A stretch of 25,787 nt of DNA. Source: Pseudopedobacter sp038237895 (GTDB taxonomy: Bacteria; Bacteroidota; Bacteroidia; Sphingobacteriales; Sphingobacteriaceae). The stretch is taken from contig JBBRYE010000045.1 in assembly GCA_038237895.1 (NCBI GenBank), positions 1 through 25,787 of the forward strand. The letters are read 5' to 3'. The position numbers were made by a program, and so were the translations under genes. The notes under the pieces are model-generated. The model saw only the letters and a list, made by a program, of their open reading frames with translations, searched no databases and had not been told where the DNA came from. Every line of letters starts with the position of its first letter. The first letter of the stretch is position 1. Positions 1 through 6,296 of this stretch are shown piece by piece.

Positions 1-2
1 GT

Positions 3-359
3 TTTGAAGATTTAAAAAATGCTGAAGAAGTAATCAAAGCAATTGAAAGCGAAGGAACTACTTTTGTAGTAGTAAATTCTGTTTGTGGTTGCGCTGCTGC
101 AAACGCCCGCCCTGCTGCTAAATTGGCTGTACAAAGTGGTAAAAAACCCTCTAAAATTGTAACCGTTTTTGCCGGGATGGAAAAAGACGCTGTTGATGCA
201 GCAAGAAATCATATGTTGCCTTACCCTCCATCATCGCCTTCTATGGCTTTATTTAAAGATGGTAAGTTAGTACACATTATAGAACGCCACCAAATTGAAG
301 GGCGTCCTGCACAAATGATTGCCGATAATTTAATTGGTGCTTTTGAACAATATTGCTAA
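3..359 (+). CDS. Bacilliredoxin, YphP/YqiW (BrxA/BrxB) family, 5' end cut by window
   Basis: The reading frame is open from the window edge, so the start is missing; 118 codons are visible. Family members are about 135-145 residues long, so roughly 20 N-terminal residues lie outside. The visible part has the family hallmark: a beta strand (FVVVNS) followed by the redox motif CGC (bases 84-92), then AAANARPAA, and later a PYPPSSPS segment and an FKDGKLVHIIERH strand typical of the thioredoxin-like fold. Known family role: cytosolic removal of bacillithiol or other low-molecular-weight thiols from protein cysteines, or a weak disulfide isomerase activity. Whether this bacterium makes bacillithiol cannot be told from the window. 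The gene ends in TAA and is followed by a strong hairpin terminator, so it closes its transcript. The family call is firm; the physiological substrate is unknown. Confidence 0.9.
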   Translation, partial: FEDLKNAEEVIKAIESEGTTFVVVNSVCGCAAANARPAAKLAVQSGKKPSKIVTVFAGMEKDAVDAARNHMLPYPPSSPSMALFKDGKLVHIIERHQIEGRPAQMIADNLIGAFEQYC

Positions 360-410
360 TTAAAGTGTAAAGATTAAACAATAAGAATTAAAGTTTAGAA
401 ATAAATTATT

Positions 411-444
411 AAAACCGATTTGAAATTCAAATCGGTTTTTTTTT
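411..444 (+). terminator. Rho-independent terminator after the bacilliredoxin gene
   Basis: A near-perfect dyad (AAAACCGATTTG, short AT loop, CAAATCGGTTTT) is followed directly by a run of T. It lies about 50 bp downstream of the bacilliredoxin stop and 68 bp before the metalloprotease start, so it separates the two genes. Confidence 0.88.
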
Positions 445-511
445 GGCTTAATTTTAAAAAGGCATCAAAGTTGTTAAGGTTTAGTTAACCAATTTTATAA
501 TCTATTAAATT

Positions 512-1966
512 ATGAAAAAACTCATACTTCCCTTCACAATAATCTTTACAGTAAGTTTATTTAGCGGTTGTGCTGTAAATCCAGTTACTGGTAAAAAGCA
601 ACTTGCTTTCATGTCTGAAGAACAAGAAATTGCAATGGGAAAAGAAGCCGACCCTCAAATAATTGCTCAATATGGCTTATATGAAAATCCTGCACTTCAA
701 AAATTTATCAATGATAAAGGGAGGGAAATGGCCGTAATTTCTCATAGACCTAACCTTACTTATAATTTTAGAATTGTTGACTCTGAGGTTGTAAATGCCT
801 TTGCTGTGCCTGGGGGTTACGTTTATTTTACCCGTGGAATTATGGCTCACTTTAACAATGAAGCAGAGTTTGCTGGAGTTTTAGGACATGAAATAGGTCA
901 TATCACCGCTAGACATACTGTAAATCAACAAGCAAAATCAACTTTGGGGCAAATAGGTTTATTAGCAGGAATGATAGTTTCTCCAACTATCGCTCAGTAT
1001 GGCCAAGAAGTATCGCAAGGATTAGGATTACTATTTTTAAAATTTGGAAGAGATGCAGAAACTCAGGCAGATGAATTAGGAGTAGAATATTCAACAAAGA
1101 TTAAGTACGACGCACATCAAATGGCAGATTTCTTTGGAACCTTAGAAAAAATTTCTGAAGCTAGCGGCAACCAACTACCAGATTTTTTATCAACCCATCC
1201 AAATCCAGGTTCAAGAATGACAACTGTGGATAAATTGGCTACACAATGGCAAAAACAAGAAGCATTAACCAACCCTATTATAGCTAGAAATAACTATTTA
1301 AAAATGATTGATGGCTTAGTTTATGGTGAAGACCCAAGACAAGGTTTTGTAGAAAATAGCTTTTTTTACCATCCTCAATTAAAATTTCAATTTCCTATTC
1401 CAATAGGTTGGAAAACTCATAATAGTCCACAATCTTTTCAAATGGCAGAACCAAATGGTAAAGCAATTATGACTTTAAGTTTAGCACCTGGTAAAACTTT
1501 AAAGGAAGCAGCTAATAATACCATCCAACAATATGGATTAACTGTAGTGCAAAACGACCAACAAACAATTAATGGTTTAAGCGTAATTAGGGTTGTTGCC
1601 GATAGGCCAGAAAATCAACAGCAACAATCTCCCGCTCTAAGAACATTATCCTATTTTATCTCATATGGAGAAAATATTTATCACATGATTGGTATTACAG
1701 ATTTAAATAGTTTTAGCTATTACGATAACGTTTTTAGTAATAGCATGTCTAATTTTAAGATACTTACCAATCAACAAAAAATAAATAAGAAACCAGATAG
1801 AATTAAAATTATTACCGCTTCTAACAACACTACTTTAAATCAAATTCTTGATACTAGAAAAGTAAGTGATAGTAAAGTTAGAAACGATATTTCTATTTTA
1901 AATGGAATGGAACTTAATGATAAAGTGGTTAAAGGAATGATGGTTAAAATGATAGATAATTATTAA
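512..1966 (+). CDS. M48 family metalloprotease, predicted lipoprotein
   Basis: The 484-residue product starts with a lipoprotein signal peptide: Lys-Lys, a hydrophobic core, and lipobox LFSGC with the acylated Cys at residue 20. The mature part opens with NPVTGKKQLAFMSEEQEIAMG, typical of the M48 BepA/LoiP-like group. The zinc site is HEIGH at residues 126-130; the third ligand is the Glu of ETQAD near residue 183, as expected for gluzincins. Family knowledge: envelope proteases that degrade misassembled membrane proteins. The region after about residue 290 is a separate domain. The last ~55 residues (RIKIITAS... ILNG... VVKGMMVKMI) resemble a degenerate LysM-like tail seen in related proteins, but this is weak. 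Localisation to the periplasmic face of a membrane is inferred from the lipobox. The gene appears monocistronic, with a terminator upstream and repeats downstream. Confidence 0.92.
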   Translation: MKKLILPFTIIFTVSLFSGCAVNPVTGKKQLAFMSEEQEIAMGKEADPQIIAQYGLYENPALQKFINDKGREMAVISHRPNLTYNFRIVDSEVVNAFAVPGGYVYFTRGIMAHFNNEAEFAGVLGHEIGHITARHTVNQQAKSTLGQIGLLAGMIVSPTIAQYGQEVSQGLGLLFLKFGRDAETQADELGVEYSTKIKYDAHQMADFFGTLEKISEASGNQLPDFLSTHPNPGSRMTTVDKLATQWQKQEALTNPIIARNNYLKMIDGLVYGEDPRQGFVENSFFYHPQLKFQFPIPIGWKTHNSPQSFQMAEPNGKAIMTLSLAPGKTLKEAANNTIQQYGLTVVQNDQQTINGLSVIRVVADRPENQQQQSPALRTLSYFISYGENIYHMIGITDLNSFSYYDNVFSNSMSNFKILTNQQKINKKPDRIKIITASNNTTLNQILDTRKVSDSKVRNDISILNGMELNDKVVKGMMVKMIDNY

Positions 1967-2066
1967 ATCTTTTAGAATTTAGCTGCTTAAAACTATTATA
2001 AGATTAAGCTCTGTTTTAAAAAATCGAATTTTATCAATTAATTGAAATCGATTTTTAAATAATTAT

Positions 2067-2145
2067 GGTGTTCCCTATCCGCCAGCTGGCGGATAAAAAA
2101 GCTGCCTTTTCTCCGAAGGAGTCCTTTGGACAATCCCTAACCGTA
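2067..2145 (+). repeat. Diverged copy of dispersed repeat family A, with a 20-bp palindrome
   Basis: The core is TATCCGCCAGCTGGCGGATA (2076-2095), a perfect 20-bp palindrome preceded by GGTGTTCCC. It is followed by GCTGCCTTTT, a small CTCC-GAA-GGAG hairpin and AATCCCTAACCG. The same order (GGyGTT, palindrome, GCT, hairpin, AATCccTAACGC) is seen in the copies at 10181 and 24267, but here the central hairpin sequence differs. The extent of this copy is approximate. Confidence 0.6.
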
Positions 2146-2151
2146 AAATTA

Positions 2152-2194
2152 TCTGAATCTTGATTTTCAAGATTTTAGGATAAAAAGGATTTGA
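2152..2194 (+). repeat. Dispersed repeat family B, copy 1 (43 bp)
   Basis: This 43-bp segment, beginning TCTGAATCTTGATT and ending GGATAAAAAGGATTTGA, matches 24968-25010 at 38 of 43 positions by eye. It lies in a gene-free spacer. Confidence 0.75.
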
Positions 2195-2280
2195 CATGTA
2201 ATTCAAATTAGAATTCATCAGTGAAATTAGTGGCAAAAAAAACTCTGCAAGCTTTGTTTTTTTCTTTTTGATCTCTGTGG

Positions 2281-2517
2281 TTAAACCAATTTCCCAATAA
2301 TCTCAAACTTTTCAAAAACCTTTTCATTATGTGGTGCATCCTTCAGTTCTTCAGTTAAATCCTGACCTGCCCAATGTTCATAATGTTTACCGTCACGCCA
2401 TAAGCGGCTTTCGCTAACATTGTAAATAAAACCTAAATACGCTACCCAAATTTGTGGCTTATCTTGGCCGTTTCGCAAAGCGAGTTGAGATTTAGAATAT
2501 TCAGGAAGCTGCTCCAT
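2281..2517 (-). CDS. Small soluble cytochrome b5-like heme/steroid-binding domain protein
   Basis: The 78-residue product consists almost entirely of one cytochrome b5-fold domain of the small predicted heme/steroid-binding type. The opening PEYSKSQLALRNGQDKPQIWVAYLG and GFIYNVSES match this subfamily. His residues in the KHYEHWAGQDLT segment (in place of the HPGG of classical cytochrome b5) and in DAPHNEKV are the candidate axial heme ligands. There is no signal peptide or membrane anchor, so it should be cytosolic. Its ATG lies inside the end of the lycopene cyclase gene (17-bp overlap, different frame), making it the last gene of the crtB-cyclase operon and probably translationally coupled. 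An electron-transfer or heme-related role in carotenoid metabolism is inference from context. The stop codon TAA sits at the edge of a repeat-like sequence (TTAACCACAGAGA on the coding strand). Confidence 0.85.
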   Translation of the reverse strand: MEQLPEYSKSQLALRNGQDKPQIWVAYLGFIYNVSESRLWRDGKHYEHWAGQDLTEELKDAPHNEKVFEKFEIIGKLV

Positions 2518-3196
2518 TTATATTTTTACGCCTAAAATGTTCAAAGAAAATAAGATTAAGCAAAATTAAAGACATGGAATAAAAATGATCTTCAAAAGGA
2601 ATGGTTCCCACCCTAAAACCCATATTTTCATTACTATTATACATTACCACTGGTATGGCAGTTAAAATTCCGTTTACAATATAAAACGGCAATAAAGAAA
2701 CTAAATAAGCCATGTAAAACTTACCCATTTTTAAATTGATATTTATAAAAACAGTATACAATAATATAATAGCTAAAGTAAGAAAGTTGATGATGCTGTA
2801 AAGCCTATCGTGATAAACAAATGCTAAAACAAAACAACTCAAAATCAATAAATAGGAAATAGAGTTACTAATTTTAGAAGAAATGTTTATATTAAAATAA
2901 CAGATTAAGCACTCGTAAATAAATATACAAGCAAAAGGAACGGTAAAAAAGAAAAATATTTCCTCAATGGGAAGTTCAAAGAATTTTATCCCTAAAATAT
3001 AATCTGGGTTAAAAGACCAAACCTGTTTGATAGTAAATAAATAATCCCAGAGTAAATAAAGTAAGCCTGATAAAATTAATCCTGGTAATATAAATTTCCA
3101 TTTTTTAAAAAAACTTACTTTTTTATCAAAAGATAAAACAATAGGAAAAAAAATAGTTAAAACATTAATCAATAAATAGGTATAATGTTTATTCAT
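2501..3196 (-). CDS. crtYcd: CrtYcd-type lycopene cyclase (fused c and d halves)
   Basis: The 231-residue, very hydrophobic protein has about six or seven predicted membrane segments and no signal peptide. It shows the tandem architecture of the bacterial/archaeal/fungal lycopene cyclase domain family. The first half carries WSFNPDYILGIKFFELPIEE, with the conserved PxEE motif at residues 76-79. The second half carries GFRVGTIPFED, with PFED at 200-203. These acidic motifs are the conserved residues of heterodimeric CrtYc/CrtYd enzymes, here joined as in other Bacteroidota. Known role: cyclisation of the psi ends of lycopene to beta rings in the membrane. The start is only 3 bp after the stop of the upstream exported-protein gene, and the end overlaps the cytochrome b5-like gene, so it is part of one operon. 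Whether one or both ends of lycopene are cyclised cannot be read from the sequence. Confidence 0.9.
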   Translation of the reverse strand: MNKHYTYLLINVLTIFFPIVLSFDKKVSFFKKWKFILPGLILSGLLYLLWDYLFTIKQVWSFNPDYILGIKFFELPIEEIFFFFTVPFACIFIYECLICYFNINISSKISNSISYLLILSCFVLAFVYHDRLYSIINFLTLAIILLYTVFININLKMGKFYMAYLVSLLPFYIVNGILTAIPVVMYNSNENMGFRVGTIPFEDHFYSMSLILLNLIFFEHFRRKNINGAAS

Positions 3197-3199
3197 ATT

Positions 3200-3727
3200 T
3201 TAAGTTAAAACTTTCTTTAAAATAGCAACTTCCTGCGCACTACATTTTTTACTATCAATCATAAAACCAACCATATTTTTTAAAATATTTTGATCAACAT
3301 TTAAACTTACAGGGTTCATGTTTTTTAAAATAGAAACTATTTTATTTTTATCGTTCATCAAATTTTTACTGTATCCTAAAAAAGTTGGGACATAAAATTC
3401 TAAACTAAATCTTAAAAAACGTACTTCCAGTTGATTTGGGTCTTTTTCTACGGCTTTATCAATTGTAGCAAAACCTTGTTTTAAATAGCTCAATTTGCTC
3501 ACCGGATTCCAGGCATGTTTCGCTTTAATAGCTTGTACAGAACCCAAATAAGCCATAATCAAAGCGCTTGGATTTTTAACTTCTTCTAATTGATTGCAAA
3601 GTTTATCAGCTTTATCACTATCGTTTATAGATGCTATATAATCCTCTCTAATCTGATCTAAATTTGCGGCTTGTACAAATGTAGATGTTGAAACTATCAA
3701 TAAAAATATGAAGACGAAATTTTTCAT
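3200..3727 (-). CDS. Unrecognised exported protein within the carotenoid operon
   Basis: The 175-residue product starts MKNFVFIFLLIVSTSTFVQAA, a clear type I signal peptide with a likely AxA-like cleavage near residues 20-21, so it should be periplasmic. The mature part looks all-helical. The stretch around residues 86-110 (GFATIDKAVEKDPNQLEVRFLR) resembles half of a TPR-like helical pair, but no full TPR array is evident. There are two cysteines in the mature part (about residues 44 and 162), which could form one disulfide. I do not recognise a named family. It lies 38 bp after crtB and 3 bp before the lycopene cyclase gene on the same strand, so it is co-transcribed with them. This is the place where a crtZ hydroxylase gene is often found in Bacteroidota crt clusters, but the product has no membrane-bound histidine clusters and is not a hydroxylase. 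Confidence 0.82.
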   Translation of the reverse strand: MKNFVFIFLLIVSTSTFVQAANLDQIREDYIASINDSDKADKLCNQLEEVKNPSALIMAYLGSVQAIKAKHAWNPVSKLSYLKQGFATIDKAVEKDPNQLEVRFLRFSLEFYVPTFLGYSKNLMNDKNKIVSILKNMNPVSLNVDQNILKNMVGFMIDSKKCSAQEVAILKKVLT

Positions 3728-3765
3728 GAATATTTTTGTTTTATAACTTCATTAACGAGAAATAG

Positions 3766-4599
3766 TTAAACATAGTTTAGTTTACTTTTTAATATAGCTT
3801 GAGCCATCAAAATTAACTTTTGGCTATCAGAAACCCTAATTCTTTTATTAGAAATAATGTTTGCTGGTGTGTTTTTAATCTTTTTAAAAAGTTCTAAATA
3901 ATAAACATAGGCAATATAAACCCCTAGTTTTGATCCATCTGGTAAATTTTTAATCCCCTCAAAAGCATCATCAAAATCTATTTTTATATCTGTTTCAATT
4001 TCTCGTTTATCTTTTTCAGAGAAATTTTTGAAATCTACTTTCGGGAAATAAGTACGTCCACGTTCATCAAAATCAGCTTTAATATCTCTTAAAAAGTTTA
4101 TTTTTTGAAAAGCGGAGCCTAAACTCCTCGCCTTTGGCAATAGTTTTTGATAACTAGTATCATCTCCTTCACAAAATATACGCAAACACATTAAGCCAAC
4201 CACTTCTGCCGATCCATAAATGTATTCCTTATAACTTTCATCGGTATAAGCAGTTTTATCCAAATCCATTTCCATAGATTTTAAAAATGCATCAATCAAC
4301 TCGTACTCTATGTGATATTTGTTTACTACTTCTTGAAAGCAGTGCAAAACAGGATTCAAGCTAATTTTAATATCGATAGCTTCTTTAGTGTCTTTTCTAA
4401 ATTTATCTATTAAATAAGCTTTGTCTTTATCGTGAAAGGTATCTACAATTTCATCGGCGTAGCGTACAAAACCATAGATGGCATAAATAGGATATTGAAA
4501 TTTTTTATCGAATGCTTTTATGCCCAAACTAAATGAAGTGCTGTACTTATTAGTGATGATTTTACTGCATTCGAAACAGGTTTCATTGTAAAGATCCAT
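3766..4599 (-). CDS. crtB: Phytoene synthase
   Basis: The 277-residue product belongs to the squalene/phytoene synthase family and is of usual bacterial length. The N-terminal segment has YSTSFSLGIKAF and then YGFVRYADEIVD, with the first Asp-rich motif DEIVD at residues 49-53. The second motif is in FLRDIKADFDERGRTYFP around residues 170-186 (D172, D176, D178). These acidic groups bind magnesium and the diphosphates. Known reaction: head-to-head condensation of two geranylgeranyl diphosphates to phytoene at the membrane surface. It is the first gene of a four-gene leftward operon and diverges from crtI over a 97-bp spacer. Squalene synthase (as in HpnC/D pairs) is excluded by the neighbouring crtI and lycopene cyclase. 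The ATG at 4597-4599 gives a start (MDLYNETCFECSKII) typical of Bacteroidota CrtB. Confidence 0.95.
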   Translation of the reverse strand: MDLYNETCFECSKIITNKYSTSFSLGIKAFDKKFQYPIYAIYGFVRYADEIVDTFHDKDKAYLIDKFRKDTKEAIDIKISLNPVLHCFQEVVNKYHIEYELIDAFLKSMEMDLDKTAYTDESYKEYIYGSAEVVGLMCLRIFCEGDDTSYQKLLPKARSLGSAFQKINFLRDIKADFDERGRTYFPKVDFKNFSEKDKREIETDIKIDFDDAFEGIKNLPDGSKLGVYIAYVYYLELFKKIKNTPANIISNKRIRVSDSQKLILMAQAILKSKLNYV

Positions 4600-4634
4600 A
4601 AAGGTTTAAACGTTTTTTTAGCAAATTAAGGTTT

Positions 4635-4682
4635 TTTGATTCAAATTGTTTTGAAAAGCAGCAAACAAAATCTTTAATTTAG
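4635..4682. promoter_or_regulatory. Candidate divergent crtB/crtI control region with inverted repeats
   Basis: The 97-bp spacer between crtB and crtI contains TTTGATTCAAA (4635-4645, a 5-1-5 dyad) overlapping TTCAAA-TTGT-TTTGAA (4640-4655, a 6-4-6 dyad). Its right arm includes TTTTG (4649-4653), which stands 21 bp before TAATTTAG (4675-4682). The last two resemble the Bacteroidota -33 (TTTG) and -7 (TAnnTTTG, one mismatch) elements for crtI. If so, a protein binding the dyad would cover the -33 element. No regulator gene is nearby and the AT-rich context makes chance dyads common. Confidence 0.3.
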
Positions 4683-4696
4683 AATTTTAACATCAA

Positions 4697-6181
4697 ATGA
4701 AAACACAATTAAAAATACATATTATCGGTTCAGGATTTTCTGGTTTAGCAGCGGCGGCAGTTTTAGCGAAACAAGGTTATGAAGTAACCATCATAGAAAA
4801 AAACGAACAAGCTGGCGGTAGAGCAAGATTATGGGAAAACAAAGGTTTTACTTTTGATATGGGGCCAAGCTGGTACTGGATGCCTGATGTTTTTGAGAAT
4901 TATTTTGCTTTGTTTGGCAAAAAAGTAAGTGATTTTTACGATTTGAAAAGATTAGACCCAGGCTATCGTGTTTATTTTGGAAAAGATGATTTTATGGATA
5001 TTCCTGCCAATATGCAGGAATTGGAAGCTCTTTTTGAAAAATATGAAGAAGGAAGTAGCATTGGCCTTAGAAAATTTATGGACCAAGCGGCTTATAAGTA
5101 CAAATCTGCCATGGGCGATTATGTTTTTAGACCTTCACACTCCATAACAGAATTTATTGACATTAGATTATTGATTGAAAGTATTAGAATTCACATGTTA
5201 AAGCCAATGAGTAAACATGTGCGACAATATTTTACTAATCCAAAACTTATCCAACTTTTAGAATTCCCGGTTCTTTTTTTAGGTGCAACTGCTCAAAAAA
5301 TACCTGCAATGTATAGCCTTATGAACCATGCCGATTTATCTATGGGAACCTGGTACCCAATAGGCGGAATGTATGAAATTGTGAAAGCAATGGTAAAAAT
5401 TGCAGAGAGCCAAGGAGTAAAAATCGTTTTAAATACTGAAGTTAAAAATATAGAAATTGAAAATGGTATTGCTCAAAAACTGATTACCAATAAAGGAGAT
5501 TTTGCAACAGATTTTGTGGTTGCCGCTGGCGATTATCATTTTATAGAGCAAAACTTAATTGAAAAAAAATACCGCAATTACGATGAAAAATACTGGGATA
5601 GCCGAGTAATGTCGCCTTCTTCTCTCCTATTTTATGTTGGTTTAGATAAAAAAATTGAAGGCATACAACATCATAATTTATTTTTTGATGAAGATTTAGA
5701 CCAACATGCAAAAGAAATATATACCGAGCCGAAATGGCCAACAAAACCTTTATTTTATGTTTCTTGCGTCTCTAAAACCGATTTAGATTCTGCTCCAGAT
5801 GGTCAGGAAAATTTATTCTTCTTAATTCCATTAGCTCCAGGTTTAACCGATACCGAAGAATTACGAGAAAAATATTATGATATTATGATGGATAGATTTG
5901 AGAAAATTACCTCACAAACCATCCGAGGACATGAAATTGTAAAACGCAGTTATGCAATGAACGATTTTGTAAACGATTACCATTCTTTTAAAGGAAACGC
6001 TTATGGTTTAGCAAATACTTTATCTCAAACTGCTTTCTTTAAACCAGCTATGAAAGCTAAAAAAATCAAAAATCTTTTATTTACAGGGCAATTGACAGTT
6101 CCTGGCCCTGGTGTTCCTCCTTCTATAATTTCTGGACAAGTTGTTGCAAAAGAAGCACATTTAATTTTAAAGAAAGGATAA
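4697..6181 (+). CDS. crtI: Phytoene desaturase (FAD-dependent, CrtI family)
   Basis: The 494-residue product has the N-terminal FAD-binding dinucleotide fold: IHIIGSGFSGLAAAAVLAKQ with GSGFSG at residues 11-16, followed by the acidic strand end VTIIEKNEQAGGRARLWE. FDMGPSWYWMPDVFENYFALFG is a CrtI signature. The C-terminal FAD/substrate motif LLFTGQLTVPGPGVPPSIISG occupies about residues 460-480, typical of bacterial CrtI. Known reaction: stepwise desaturation of phytoene, usually through four double bonds to lycopene, at the membrane using FAD. It diverges from crtB, completing a minimal phytoene-to-cyclised-carotene pathway with the CrtYcd-type cyclase. The number of desaturation steps cannot be read from the sequence. 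CrtN-type desaturases are less likely given the adjacent CrtB and C40 cyclase. The length is normal and the start at ATG 4697 gives an intact nucleotide-binding fold. Confidence 0.95.
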   Translation: MKTQLKIHIIGSGFSGLAAAAVLAKQGYEVTIIEKNEQAGGRARLWENKGFTFDMGPSWYWMPDVFENYFALFGKKVSDFYDLKRLDPGYRVYFGKDDFMDIPANMQELEALFEKYEEGSSIGLRKFMDQAAYKYKSAMGDYVFRPSHSITEFIDIRLLIESIRIHMLKPMSKHVRQYFTNPKLIQLLEFPVLFLGATAQKIPAMYSLMNHADLSMGTWYPIGGMYEIVKAMVKIAESQGVKIVLNTEVKNIEIENGIAQKLITNKGDFATDFVVAAGDYHFIEQNLIEKKYRNYDEKYWDSRVMSPSSLLFYVGLDKKIEGIQHHNLFFDEDLDQHAKEIYTEPKWPTKPLFYVSCVSKTDLDSAPDGQENLFFLIPLAPGLTDTEELREKYYDIMMDRFEKITSQTIRGHEIVKRSYAMNDFVNDYHSFKGNAYGLANTLSQTAFFKPAMKAKKIKNLLFTGQLTVPGPGVPPSIISGQVVAKEAHLILKKG

Positions 6182-6296
6182 ATTTTCGTTAAACGTATAG
6201 TGTTTTCTGCAAACTTATAAAGTGGCAATAAATGTCCGTTCGGTTTTTATTGAGATTTACCTTAACTTCGTTTATTCCAACAAACTCAAATTTTAA

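Larger units (their letters stand above)
1967..2280. other. 314-bp gene-free stretch made largely of repeat remnants
   Basis: No convincing ORF is present between the metalloprotease stop and the end of the converging carotenoid operon. The stretch contains a 20-bp perfect palindrome (2076-2095), a diverged copy of the repeat found again near 10181 and 24267, a 43-bp copy of the repeat found near 24968, and an AT-rich tail ending in CTCTGTGGTTAA. That tail runs into the stop codon of the cytochrome b5-like gene on the other strand. No strong terminator hairpin with a T run was seen for either converging gene. Confidence 0.6.

Noticed and set aside
3200..3727. Assignment of the exported protein as a carotenoid hydroxylase (CrtZ)
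   Set aside because: It has a cleaved signal peptide and none of the histidine clusters or membrane helices of that family.
6226..6252. CAATAAA ... TTTATTG dyad between crtI and the LtaS-like gene as a terminator
   Set aside because: The stem is only 7 AT-rich base pairs with a 13-base loop, and no T run follows; too weak.
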